Positions 26,757 to 35,996 are shown, counted from the first letter of the stretch. The stretch: DNA of 53,511 bases from an uncultured bacterium (GCA_903861045.1 CAIOST010000360.1:1-53511); one strand, 5' to 3'. Notes: generated from the sequence alone by a model not told the origin. Made by a program: numbers and translations.

Positions 26757-27254
26757 TTAGGGTTTGTTTGTCTGGGTGTCGGCACGGTCATTGGCGCAAG
26801 AGCTGTTGGGCTGCTGGCACGGGTGACACATGCACGTGGAGATCAAGGCATCAAAGCGCGGCAGCTGTGAGGCGTGCAGCATGGCGCGCACGGCCCGGAG
26901 GTGGTTGAGCGTGGCACGCTCGCTCTGCGCATAAGCCTGGCACATTTCAGCCAGGATGGCATCCGCCGCGGGGAAGTCATTGGTCTCGGTCGCCAAGGCG
27001 GCGCCCAGCCGGGCACGGGCCGCGCAGTGGCGTTGACAGGAGCGATCCAGATTCGCGCCAAGGCTGGTATGCAGGCTCTTGAGATTTTGGCGCTGGTCCG
27101 CGTCGAGCCTCAGCTCCCGGGTGAGAAACGCGACATCCTGCAGTCGGTCACCGGTGGGTTGCTCGTGCGCACACGGCGCCGCGCGCGTGGCCAGGTAGGA
27201 CGCTCCGCTGGCCAGCAGAATGATGAGAACAGGGATAATCCCGTTGCGCTTCAT
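26757..27254 (-). CDS. Periplasmic heavy-metal sensor (CnrX/ZraP-like)
   Basis: MKRNGIIPVLIILLASGASYL...LTRELRLDADQRQNLKSLHTSLGANLDRSCQRHCAARARLGAALATE; His/Cys-rich C-terminus; ATGA overlap with upstream ORF. Confidence 0.7.
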   Translation of the reverse strand: MKRNGIIPVLIILLASGASYLATRAAPCAHEQPTGDRLQDVAFLTRELRLDADQRQNLKSLHTSLGANLDRSCQRHCAARARLGAALATETNDFPAADAILAEMCQAYAQSERATLNHLRAVRAMLHASQLPRFDALISTCMCHPCQQPNSSCANDRADTQTNKP

Positions 27255-27616
27255 GGGTGATCTCCCGTTAACAGGGTGAGATACGCTCCAGCCAAGGTAT
27301 GGGGGCTCAAGGTCTGTTGGGCGGCACGGGTGGGTGGGCTGTCCGCGTGCGTGGCATGCGCCAGACTGATGCCGAGCACGATGCCGAAGGTAGCGGCGGC
27401 GGCATGAAGCCAGATGGGGCGCGCCGCGGCCCAGATCGCGGGGGAGGGGGCGCTGACGTTGGGGCACGGCCTAGCCTCGGCGCGAATCTTGCGCCATACC
27501 GCGTCCTCAAAGCCGGGTGACGGCTCCATGACCCGCCACGTCCGCAACAGGACACGCAGGCGCGCATCGCGTGGCTCTGCCTGGCGCTGAATTTGCCGGA
27601 AATAGTTGTGGAACAT
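27251..27616 (-). CDS. Small single-TM protein, probable anti-sigma factor
   Basis: Position between an ECF sigma gene and a metal-sensor gene, N-terminal soluble part and one TM (WLHAAAATFGIVLGISLAHA). Role is inferred from the context. Confidence 0.55.
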   Translation of the reverse strand: MFHNYFRQIQRQAEPRDARLRVLLRTWRVMEPSPGFEDAVWRKIRAEARPCPNVSAPSPAIWAAARPIWLHAAAATFGIVLGISLAHATHADSPPTRAAQQTLSPHTLAGAYLTLLTGDHP

Positions 27617-27711
27617 GACCGCTTCTCCAAAGGCTCTGTTTAGTTAAACGCCGCGTCGCGGAAAAACCCTCGCGTAAAATTGCTCACTTATCGGGAAATC
27701 GCCGGAATGGG

Positions 27712-28287
27712 TTATGAGCCTACCAAGTGGGATAGATGTGCACGCAGAAATTGGCGCGCCCGGTAGAGGCGCGTTTCGACGGACTTTAGCGAGCAGCGCA
27801 TGACGGTGGCGATCTCGGCCTGCGAAAAGTCTTCCACCTCGGACAGCAGGATGGCGGTGCGTTGTTCTTCCGGCAACCGCGCCATGGCCGCCGCAATCTG
27901 TTCGCCGGTTTCCCGGGCGATGGCCTCGGCCGGTGCGGTTTTCGCGGATCCGGCGATGGATGCCCCCTCATCGGCTAGGGAGGCGAGGGGCTGCGCGGGG
28001 TGGCGTTTGCGCCAGCGCAGTTGGTCGATCGCGGCATGCCGCGCGATTTGAAAGAGCCAGGTAGAAAAGGAGGCGGCCGTCTGGCGAAAGCCGGGCTTGT
28101 GAATCCCTTGATAGGCGCGCACAAAGACGTTCTGTGCCAGATCCTCGGCTTCGGCCGCCTGGCCCACCAGACGAAAGATGAAGTTCAGTACCGGGCGCTG
28201 GTAACGGGTCAGGAGTTCGGAAAAAGCGTGGTCATCGCCCTTTTGGACGCGGGCGACGAGTTCCCAGTCTGATGGATGATCCGGCAT
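27712..28287 (-). CDS. ECF-type RNA polymerase sigma factor of metal operon
   Basis: MPDHPSDWELVARVQKGDDHAFSELLTRYQRPVLNFIFRLVGQAAEAEDLAQNVFVRAYQ...LPEEQRTAILLSEVEDFSQAEIATVMRCSLKSVETRLYRARQFL. Confidence 0.92.
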   Translation of the reverse strand: MPDHPSDWELVARVQKGDDHAFSELLTRYQRPVLNFIFRLVGQAAEAEDLAQNVFVRAYQGIHKPGFRQTAASFSTWLFQIARHAAIDQLRWRKRHPAQPLASLADEGASIAGSAKTAPAEAIARETGEQIAAAMARLPEEQRTAILLSEVEDFSQAEIATVMRCSLKSVETRLYRARQFLRAHLSHLVGS

Positions 28288-28589
28288 GCGGTTGGTTTGG
28301 CATGCTAGCAGGGCGGGTGGGCTAACGCGAGGCTGGATACGGCTCGCGGGGGCGACAAGGCAGGCAACAGCCCTGGCCTGCACCGCAGACCACGCTAAAG
28401 CACGCTTGTAGGGGTGCGCCAAGCGGGGCTATAGTGGGTCCATCGCCGTGATCCGGGAGCATCCTTCTACCTATGTGACAGGCGATCCGCTTATCGGCCT
28501 GCAGGAGTGGCCCAAGGAGACCGTGCGTCAGAAGTTTGATTTCACGGGATTCATTATGGAAGTCCATGCCGTTAAATGAGGTGGAGTAT

Positions 28590-28736
28590 GCAAACCTGGA
28601 TCATTTCGCCCCAGCGACCCTGCGGTGCTGTCAGCACCACTACCCCTATCACTATGGCGAAACCGATCCCGCCCGGCTCACAGAATTGTTGCCAACGGTG
28701 GCCGGTGTGGAAGGGCGCATACGGGAGTTCCAATAA
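28590..28736 (+). pseudogene. C-terminal remnant of a UlaG-like metallo-beta-lactamase-fold hydrolase
   Basis: YANLDHFAPATLRCCQHHYPYHYGETDPARLTELLPTVAGVEGRIREFQ*; YPYHYGETDP is typical of the C-terminus of this family. N-terminal metal-binding HxHxDH part is absent. Confidence 0.5.
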
Positions 28737-28757
28737 GGAGCGTGGCCCCCATGGTTT

Positions 28758-28865
28758 TGTTTCGTACGATTTGCGATCCTCTACATGGAACAACCGCTGC
28801 GGCTGAATTTTCTTTGGGCGGGGCTGTGCATGGTGGGCGCGGTGTACTTCATGTTCCGCGCGTAG
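28758..28865 (+). pseudogene. C-terminal remnant of a DUF486/DMT-type small membrane protein
   Basis: Frame reads FVRFAILYMEQPLRLNFLWAGLCMVGAVYFMFRA*; no start or N-terminal TMs. Confidence 0.55.
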
Positions 28866-28908
28866 CTGGCTATCGGCGGCTGGCGGGGTGCGCTAACGCG
28901 CCAGGGCC

Positions 28909-29310
28909 TCACGGTGTGCCGTCGAGCAGCCGGCGGTCCACATGGCGTTTGCCGTCGGCCACGGTGCGTAAGGCGGGGATGAGTTCCTCGAACGCCCGAC
29001 TCTTGCGGACGTAGCCCAATCCGCCGGCGTCCAGGACGGCCTGCACCAGGCTGGCGCCGAAGTGGTTGGAGAGCGCCAGGATGCGCGTCTGGGGTTGTCC
29101 CGTATGCAGGCGGCGTATGGCTTCCAGGCCGTTCATGCCGGGGAGTAGGATGTCCATAATAACGACATCTGGCTGGCGCTCTTGGGCCAGCAGCAGGGCA
29201 TCTTCGCCGCTGCCGGTCTCGGCGATTACACGCATGTCGGTCTGATATTCGAGCAGCATGCGGATCTCGTCGCGGGTCGGTTTATGATCTTCAACCAGTA
29301 AGATGGTCAT
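28909..29310 (-). CDS. Stand-alone response-regulator receiver domain protein
   Basis: MTILLVEDHKPTRDEIRMLLEYQTDMRVIAETGSGEDALLLAQERQPDVVIMDILLPGMNGLEA...; no output domain. Confidence 0.85.
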   Translation of the reverse strand: MTILLVEDHKPTRDEIRMLLEYQTDMRVIAETGSGEDALLLAQERQPDVVIMDILLPGMNGLEAIRRLHTGQPQTRILALSNHFGASLVQAVLDAGGLGYVRKSRAFEELIPALRTVADGKRHVDRRLLDGTP

Positions 29311-29378
29311 GGCGGACTCGATTCCGATGCGGGGTGGAGGGGGCATGGGGTGTTCTGGGGGGGGGCACAGTTCGTGAG

Positions 29379-30026
29379 TTATGCGGCGGTGATCTTCGCT
29401 TTGATGGCGTACTTGGTCAGCTCGGCTACGGTGTGCAAATTCAGTTTCCGCATGAGACTGCTGCGAACGCCATCAATGGTCTTGCGGTTGAGGCGCAGCG
29501 TGGCCGCCACCTCTTTGGTGCTGCACCCTTCCGCAATGAGTTGGAGCACTTCCCGCTCCCGTTCGCTCAGGATGGCAAAGGCGGCGTTGTCGGGCGCCGC
29601 CGTCAGGCTCAGGTATTCATCCACCAAAGTGGTCGCGATGTCCGCGCTCAAGTACTTTTTCCCTTCCTGGACGGAGCGGATCGCGCGTACTAAATCTTCG
29701 TAAGCGGTTGATTTCAGCACGTAGGCTGCGGCACCGGCTTGCAGCATCTCGCGTACCAGTTGCGGGTCGCTATGGCCGGACAAGGCTACGATTTTGCAGG
29801 CGGGGCGCGCTTTCACCAGCTTGCGCGTGGTCTCAATGCCATTGAGGCCGGGCATGGAGACGTCCATGATGACCACCTGCGCCTGGTTCTGCATGGCCAC
29901 GGTGAGGGTGTCATGCCCATTGCTGGCCTCGCCGACAATCTCCATGTCCGGCTCCAGTTGGATCAGGGACTTGAGCCCCTCGCGTAGCATGACATGATCA
30001 TCCGCGATGATTATGCGTATAGGCAT
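29379..30026 (-). CDS. NarL/LuxR-family response regulator
   Basis: IRIIIADDHVMLREGLKSL...VVIMDVSMPGLNGIE...LSEREREVLQLIAEGCSTKEVAATLRLNRKTIDGVRSSLMRKL. Confidence 0.93.
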   Translation of the reverse strand: MPIRIIIADDHVMLREGLKSLIQLEPDMEIVGEASNGHDTLTVAMQNQAQVVIMDVSMPGLNGIETTRKLVKARPACKIVALSGHSDPQLVREMLQAGAAAYVLKSTAYEDLVRAIRSVQEGKKYLSADIATTLVDEYLSLTAAPDNAAFAILSEREREVLQLIAEGCSTKEVAATLRLNRKTIDGVRSSLMRKLNLHTVAELTKYAIKAKITAA

Positions 30027-30125
30027 GGCGGCGTCGCTTTCTGCTTTCTATGTCCTACATCCTTGTGTGTGCTTCGATCTGCGGTGCCGGTGCGCAGGGA
30101 GGGGCGCGCAAATAGGTATGCATGA

Positions 30126-30158
30126 CCGTCTGATGCAAGTGTAGCTTGCATCAGACGG
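30126..30158. repeat. 14-bp perfect hairpin upstream of NarL-type regulator
   Basis: ccgtctgatgcaag-tgtag-cttgcatcagacgg. Confidence 0.65.
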
Positions 30159-30363
30159 CCTGCCCGATTCCCAGCACTTGTATGTAGACACCCACCCTGC
30201 CCATGTAACCTCCGCGCCCATTCGTGTGGGCCACAATATAGCGGAAACTGGCGCGCTTGGGGTATGGGATAAAACCTTGTGTGTGGGGTAAAAAAACCTT
30301 GGGTTCGGCGAACGAATTTGCGCGCACGGTGCCCGTTAGAATGGTAAGATGCACGCGTGATTC

Positions 30364-31245
30364 ATGACGGTCACGCCGGCGCTTCGGAAGGCGGCTCGTA
30401 CGGAGATAGGTTGTTTTTCCGCGGGTATCGTGGTTGCGATGGGGGGGGGCATGGAGCGGATGGCGCCAACATTGGCGAAAAGCGCGCAGGCGCGTCGGGT
30501 GGGGGCGTATAGGCCACCGCGGCCGGGTATCCGGCCGCCTTTCCATGGACGCGACGAGCGCAAGTACTTATCCTTACAGGAGTGGGCGGAACAGTTGGTC
30601 AATGAGGCGGAGCAGGAGCGCTGTCGGATTGCCCGCTATCTGCATGATACGGTGGCGCAGGATTTGTCGCTGGCCAACATGCGTTTGGGCCCCCTGGTAA
30701 AATGCTTGGGCGAGGTCAGCCGGCCGGATGAGGCGGCCAAGCTGGGGCAGGTGCGTGACTTGTTGGTGCAGGCCATGGAGGAATGCCGTCTGGCGATGGC
30801 GGATCTCGCCCCCCCGCTGTTGTATGAGCTGGGGTTGATGCCGGCTTTGTGCGATTTAGGGCGGCGGTTGGAGAACAAGCATGCCGTGCGGATCGTGGTG
30901 ACCAGCGAGGGGGAGGCCTGCCTGGTGCGGCCGGCGTTGCGCGGGCTGCTGTTTCAGGCGGTGCGGGAGTTGCTGCTGAATGCGATACGGCATGCCCAGC
31001 CGCGGGTGGTCAAGGTGACGGCCACATGGTGCGGCCGGGAGATGCGTGTGGCGGTTGCCGACGATGGCTGCGGCTTTGCGGTGGCCCACCACGGGGGCGG
31101 GGAAAAATCGCCGGCATGCTTGGGGTTGTTTGGCATCCGGCAACGCCTGGAGGGCGTGGGCGGTCGCATGGAGATCACGTCGGTTCCCGGGGGGGGGGCG
31201 ACGGTCATGCTCTATGTGCCGGTGTCGGAGCAGGCGGGGGCGTAA
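30364..31245 (+). CDS. NarX/DegS-type cytoplasmic histidine kinase
   Basis: HisKA_3 motif EQERCRIARYLHDTVAQDLSLANMRL, HATPase motifs LLNAIRHAQ, VADDGCGF, GLFGIRQRLEGVGGRMEI. Exact start uncertain. Confidence 0.88.
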   Translation: MTVTPALRKAARTEIGCFSAGIVVAMGGGMERMAPTLAKSAQARRVGAYRPPRPGIRPPFHGRDERKYLSLQEWAEQLVNEAEQERCRIARYLHDTVAQDLSLANMRLGPLVKCLGEVSRPDEAAKLGQVRDLLVQAMEECRLAMADLAPPLLYELGLMPALCDLGRRLENKHAVRIVVTSEGEACLVRPALRGLLFQAVRELLLNAIRHAQPRVVKVTATWCGREMRVAVADDGCGFAVAHHGGGEKSPACLGLFGIRQRLEGVGGRMEITSVPGGGATVMLYVPVSEQAGA

Positions 31246-31275
31246 GAGGGGCAGGGGTTACGCAGGAGGTGTGCG

Positions 31276-32499
31276 ATGTATACCAGAGGCGACCAGTCCG
31301 ATGATATTCTGACGTTTGATTTGCGCAAGAACGGGGCGGGTGCGCGGCCCTTGACAGCCATGTTGGCGCCCGCGTCGCGGGTGGTCTCGCCGGCGGGCAT
31401 GACGATGGCCCAGTTGCGGCGCAATTATGAGCTGATTCTCAATACACGCGTCATCCAGTATCCGGTTGCTTATCAGATTATGTGTGAGATCGGCTCTGGG
31501 CGCCAGGGTGCGGTGTTGTTTGCCCTGCGGCATGGCGCCCGCGGTTGTATCACGGAGCACGCCGTGAAACTTTTTGATCCAGGCCTGTATCGCACGCCGG
31601 ATGAATACTGGCTGGACATGGGGCGGATTGCCTTGCAGGTCGGGCAATTGCAGCATTTGCAAAGCCCGAACCTGGTGTTGACCGACATCTATGAAGAGAC
31701 GTACGGGATCGGGTTTGTCCAGATGGAGGCCATTGACGGGTTGGATGTCGGGCGCTGGATGGCCCCCGAAACCTTGGAAATCGGCCGTAAAGGGTATGCC
31801 GCCGCTGAATGGGCCCGCTCCTTTGCAACGATTTTTCATATAGAGGGCGACCGGATCTGCCTGCAGCCCGGCGTGGTGGTGCATATCATGCGGGCGGTTT
31901 TGCGCGGCTTGGAACGCGTGCATGCGCTGGGGTTTGTACATGCGGACATCAAACCCACCAATATCATGATTGACCGGTTGGGGGGGGTGAAGTTGGTGGA
32001 TTTTGGCCGGGCCGCCCGGGTCGGGGAACGGGGTACGTTCCTGCTGGGGTCGCCCCTTTACATGGCGCCGGAAATCCATCGCCGCGAAGCCAGCACGATC
32101 CAGTCGGACTGTTACAGTGTCGGGTTGGTGGCGCTGGAGATGCTGAGCGGTCGTTCCCTCGGCGAGGATGCCACCACGGAGGCGGAGTTGCTGCAACTGA
32201 AGATGGAGCTGCCGCGGCGGCTGACGGAACTGCTGCCGCCGCATTTGCGGGGGAACCAGGTTTTTCTCGATATTCTACATCGGTTCCTGGCGCCTGATCC
32301 GGCCAAGCGCTATGCCACCGCCAGCGAGGCCGATGTGGGCGCGCGAGGGTTGCGCCTGATCGCCAAACAACTGGTACAAGCCGATCTGGACGCGGAATAC
32401 GCGTACGAGCTCTCCTTGTTTATCATGCGGTTTGCACAGGCCGATGATAAGCGGGTGGGGGATTATCTGCCTAAGAGCTGGCTGCGCCCTGCCAAATAG
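31276..32499 (+). CDS. Serine/threonine protein kinase (Hanks type)
   Basis: HALGFVHADIKPTNIMID, VKLVDFGRAARVG, GSPLYMAPEIHRREASTIQSDCYSVGLVALEML. Confidence 0.87.
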   Translation: MYTRGDQSDDILTFDLRKNGAGARPLTAMLAPASRVVSPAGMTMAQLRRNYELILNTRVIQYPVAYQIMCEIGSGRQGAVLFALRHGARGCITEHAVKLFDPGLYRTPDEYWLDMGRIALQVGQLQHLQSPNLVLTDIYEETYGIGFVQMEAIDGLDVGRWMAPETLEIGRKGYAAAEWARSFATIFHIEGDRICLQPGVVVHIMRAVLRGLERVHALGFVHADIKPTNIMIDRLGGVKLVDFGRAARVGERGTFLLGSPLYMAPEIHRREASTIQSDCYSVGLVALEMLSGRSLGEDATTEAELLQLKMELPRRLTELLPPHLRGNQVFLDILHRFLAPDPAKRYATASEADVGARGLRLIAKQLVQADLDAEYAYELSLFIMRFAQADDKRVGDYLPKSWLRPAK

Positions 32500-32565
32500 C
32501 ATATTTTTTGCAGAGGACAGGCTTGACGGCTGCCTGACCTTCTGGCAATATATGACCCGTTTTCT

Positions 32566-32650
32566 GCACCCGTGGTGGAATTGGCAGACACGCAAGATTC
32601 AGGTTCTTGTACCGAAAGGTGTGGGGGTTCAACTCCCTCCGGGTGCACCA
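32566..32650 (+). tRNA. tRNA-Leu (anticodon CAG)
   Basis: gcacccgtggtggaattggcagacacgcaagattCAGgttcttgt...gttcaactccctccgggtgcacca; 7-bp acceptor stem, type II long variable arm, encoded CCA. Confidence 0.93.
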
Positions 32651-32864
32651 CCGCTGTAACGCTAGCGAGCAGGCTGCGTATCTGTTCACGCCGTGAGCCT
32701 GCCGGAGACCGGCTACTCGCCGCGCGGAGCCGCATCTCGCGCGAGGCGCCACCCGCCAACCCGATCCTTTTTTCAGCGCGAACCACGTGCGCGCCGTGCC
32801 ACCGCCAAGTGCCGCCGTCATGGCAAAAGACAAAACTTCTTATCCTGATAACGGGGTGTTTTTG

Positions 32865-33791
32865 TTAGCCGGTAAAGGCGCGGTCGGCTGCGTTTCGTAG
32901 CAGCGTCTGTAGCAGCAGTAGGAGCAGGGGGAGCTTGCGGCGGTGGACCCGGATCAACTGGGGCGCGTTCATCTTTGCCATGAGGAGGGCGGCGCGTGAA
33001 GCCAGGCCGGGGCGCGCCGCGGGTTGAAAATCGAGTTGCGTGTGGATGGGCGACCGGGTGGCGAGGGGATCGTGATCGCGAAAGCTGCCGGAGGTGGGGG
33101 GCAAGCCGGCCGCGACCAGAGCTTGGCGGTAGGCGGCGATGTCGAAGGGGATGCGACGCCAGAGAATGGACTGTTCCGTGGTGTCGTAGATGACGTAGCA
33201 GGCGCGCGGATCATTATCGCGCGGGAAACCGACCGAGCCAACATTGATCAGGTAGCGCTTGCCGGTTTCGAGCATGAAATCCTGGGGGGGGATCAGGTTC
33301 GGTGTGCCGCTGGCGCCAATGATAAAAATGCCCGGCAGGTGCGTGTGGCCGACAAACAGCAGCGGTTCGGAGGTCGCTTGCCAGGAGGGGAGTGCCTCGG
33401 CCGCCGTGATAATATAGCGAAAGGCCGCGGGGGAAGAAAATTCGCCGTGGGTGCAGCGGAACCCGTAGCCAACATGCACCAAGGGGCTGGCGGCCAGAAA
33501 TTCATTGGCCTGCTCGGCGAGGGTTGTGCGCGTCCAGTCGAGTGCCGCGCGCGCCCGGCTATTAAACAGCACAGGGTCGAGCTTGCCGCAGAGGGCGGCG
33601 TCATGGTTGCCCAGTAGCAGGGTGTCCACATGGCGCTGGACGGATTGCAGGGCTTCCAGGGGGTTGGGGCCATAGCCCACGACATCGCCGAGACAGATGA
33701 TCCCGTCCACGCGGTTGCTGGAAATGTCACGCAAGACGGCCGTCCAAGCCTGCATGTTGGCATGAATGTCGGAAACGATGGCGAACCGCAT
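32865..33791 (-). CDS. Calcineurin-like metallophosphoesterase
   Basis: MRFAIVSDIHANMQAW...CLGDVVGYGPNP...LLGNHDAAL...FVGHTHLPG. Confidence 0.9.
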   Translation of the reverse strand: MRFAIVSDIHANMQAWTAVLRDISSNRVDGIICLGDVVGYGPNPLEALQSVQRHVDTLLLGNHDAALCGKLDPVLFNSRARAALDWTRTTLAEQANEFLAASPLVHVGYGFRCTHGEFSSPAAFRYIITAAEALPSWQATSEPLLFVGHTHLPGIFIIGASGTPNLIPPQDFMLETGKRYLINVGSVGFPRDNDPRACYVIYDTTEQSILWRRIPFDIAAYRQALVAAGLPPTSGSFRDHDPLATRSPIHTQLDFQPAARPGLASRAALLMAKMNAPQLIRVHRRKLPLLLLLLQTLLRNAADRAFTG

Positions 33792-33976
33792 GGCACCCTT
33801 AACTCGTAATCGGACCGGTCCAAGGGGTGCACGGCGAGCCCCTGGCTCGTCTGATCCCTACGCCACTCCGAATCGAAATCACTATAGCCGGTTGGCGTCA
33901 GGCTGTCGATAATCCCCTTGTCCCCCTGTTTCCAAGCTTGAAAGTTGCCTGGTCAACAAGGGATAATGCGAGGCCA

Positions 33977-34627
33977 GTGAAACGAACTCATCGCAAAGAG
34001 CCTGCCGAAGGGCGGGCGAGGAGACGCCTGTTGAAACCGTTGTTGATTGTGCTGTCCGCGCCATCGGGGACTGGCAAGACCACCTTGTGTGACCGGTTGC
34101 TGCAGGATTACCCGGAGCTCAGCTATTCGATCTCCTGCACCACGCGCGAGTCGCGCGGCTCCGAGGAGGATGGGGAGGATTACTACTTCCTGAAGGCGAC
34201 GGATTTTGCCAAGCGCTTGGCGGCGGGGGAGTTTCTGGAACATGCGCGGGTGCATGGGTTTGAGTATGGCTCGCTGAAGGAGCCGGTTTACGCCGCGTTG
34301 GCCGAGGGGCAGAGCATGCTCATGGACATTGACGTGGCCGGTGCGGCCCAAGTCCGTGAGTATGTGGCCACGCTGCCGCCGACGGATCCGCTGCGGGCCG
34401 GGTTTGTGGATATCTTCATCCGGCCGCCGTCGCTGGAAGCCTTGCGGGAGCGGCTGGAAGCGCGCGGGGAAGATGATGAAGCCACGATCGCGCGCCGACT
34501 GCGCAACGCCGACGCGGAGCTCGCGCGCGCCGGCGAGTACCGGTATCACGTGGTCAATGATGATCTGGAGATTGCCTATCGGGAACTGTGCGGGATCATT
34601 GAGGTCTGCAGTGGCCTGCGCGGCTAG
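33977..34627 (+). CDS. gmk: Guanylate kinase
   Basis: LIVLSAPSGTGKTTLCDRLL, SYSISCTTRESRGSEEDGEDYYFL, LMDIDVAGAAQV, IFIRPPSLEALRERL. GTG start is a guess. Confidence 0.92.
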   Translation: MKRTHRKEPAEGRARRRLLKPLLIVLSAPSGTGKTTLCDRLLQDYPELSYSISCTTRESRGSEEDGEDYYFLKATDFAKRLAAGEFLEHARVHGFEYGSLKEPVYAALAEGQSMLMDIDVAGAAQVREYVATLPPTDPLRAGFVDIFIRPPSLEALRERLEARGEDDEATIARRLRNADAELARAGEYRYHVVNDDLEIAYRELCGIIEVCSGLRG

Positions 34628-34670
34628 CTGTCGGCGGTTCCGTCCGGATGGCAGAGGGGGGGGCAGCGTG

Positions 34671-35237
34671 ATGCAGGCAGGGAAAGTTTCGGAGGTTGTG
34701 CTGGGGGTGACGGGGTCCATCGCGGCATACAAGGCGGCGGAACTGGTCCGGCTCCTGGTGCAGGCGGAGCTGGGCGTTTCCGTGGTCATGACCCAAGGCG
34801 CCACGCAGTTTGTTGGCAAGCTGACGTTTCAGACGCTGTCGCGGCGGTCGGTGGCGGTAGACATGTTTGAGGAGCCGGCCGAGTGGGTGCCTGGGCATAT
34901 TGCGCTGGCGGAGCGGGCGGCGGTGATGGTGGTGGCCCCCTGTACGGCCAACGTGCTCGCCAAATTGGCGCATGGCTTAGCCGATGATATGCTGACGGCC
35001 ACGGCGCTGGCGTGTGCGGCCCCCTTGCTGGTGGCGCCGGCCATGAATGTGCGGATGTGGGATCATCCGGCCACGCAGGCCAATGTGGCGACGCTGCGCG
35101 CGCGCGGCGTTACCCTGCTCGAAGTGGGCACCGGCGATCTGGCGTGCGGTTACGAGGGGCGCGGGCGGATGGCGGAACCCGCCCAGATCCTGGCTGCCAT
35201 CCGGCAGATCATCGATGCCTCCGCTGGTGTGGCATAA
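34671..35237 (+). CDS. coaC: Phosphopantothenoylcysteine decarboxylase (CoaC domain only)
   Basis: VVLGVTGSIAAYKAAELVRLL, VVAPCTANVLAKLAHGLADDML, APLLVAPAMNVRMWDHPATQANV; the CoaB synthetase half is absent. Confidence 0.88.
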   Translation: MQAGKVSEVVLGVTGSIAAYKAAELVRLLVQAELGVSVVMTQGATQFVGKLTFQTLSRRSVAVDMFEEPAEWVPGHIALAERAAVMVVAPCTANVLAKLAHGLADDMLTATALACAAPLLVAPAMNVRMWDHPATQANVATLRARGVTLLEVGTGDLACGYEGRGRMAEPAQILAAIRQIIDASAGVA

Positions 35238-35262
35238 GGGGGGGGCGCGGCCCCGCAAAACA

Positions 35263-35383
35263 CCAACAATTCTCATTATGGAGCAGGGCGGGGCCGGCGG
35301 CCCCGCCCTGCTCCATCCGTGTGGTTTCTGGTAGGGCGGACCCGCCGGACCCGCCGTGATTCCCCCATAATGCGAATTGCTGG
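35263..35383. repeat. Foldback (MITE/REP-like) element with near-perfect terminal inverted repeats and internal hairpins
   Basis: Termini ccaacaattctcattatgg / ccataatgcgaattgctgg (17 of 19 complementary); internal perfect hairpin 35280-35314; partner sequence at 13043-13107. Confidence 0.6.
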
Positions 35384-35450
35384 CAAAACACACTCGCCTG
35401 TGGCGCGGTGAACTGCTACGCTGGCATTGGTGTCACAGGAGAAGGATTGT

Positions 35451-35981
35451 ATGAGAAACCTTTTGCTCATGCTGGTGGTGGGGTGCCTGTTTTCAGTCGG
35501 GACGCGGGCGGCTGCGGCGTCCGGGCCCGTGATTTGGCTGGATGACTTCGCAAAGGCCCAAAAACAGGCCCAGACCAGCGGGCGTCCCATTCTGGCTGAT
35601 TTTACAGGTTCGGACTGGTGCGGTTGGTGCATGAAACTGGACAAGGAGGTTTTTCGTGAGAAGCTCTTCCAGTCGTATGCCCGGTCAAATCTGGTGTTAT
35701 TTGTGGCGGATTTCCCGCGCGGCAAGCGGCAGGCGCCACGTTTGATCAAGCAGAATGAGGCCTTGCAGCAGAAGTACCAGGTGCAGGGTTTCCCCACGCT
35801 CTTTTTGCTGGATGCGGAGGGGAAGGTCCTGGCACAGACGGGGTACCTGCCCGGCGGCGCGGCGGCGTATGTGACCAATTTACAGGCGTTGCTGCGACAG
35901 GCAGGGTGGACGCCGCCGGTGGCGACCAATGCGGTGAAACAGGCGGCGGCGCCGGCGGGTGTGCCAGCAGTAGCTAGATAA
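35451..35981 (+). CDS. Secreted thioredoxin-family protein
   Basis: Signal peptide; ADFTGSDWCGWCMKLDKEVF; FPTLFLLDAEGKVLAQTGYLPGG. Confidence 0.88.
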   Translation: MRNLLLMLVVGCLFSVGTRAAAASGPVIWLDDFAKAQKQAQTSGRPILADFTGSDWCGWCMKLDKEVFREKLFQSYARSNLVLFVADFPRGKRQAPRLIKQNEALQQKYQVQGFPTLFLLDAEGKVLAQTGYLPGGAAAYVTNLQALLRQAGWTPPVATNAVKQAAAPAGVPAVAR

Positions 35982-35996
35982 GCAACAGGATCGGTG

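Noticed and set aside
31258-32244. Minus-strand ORF (328 aa) opposite the Ser/Thr kinase
   Set aside because: Antisense shadow of a gene with clear kinase motifs; composition not protein-like.
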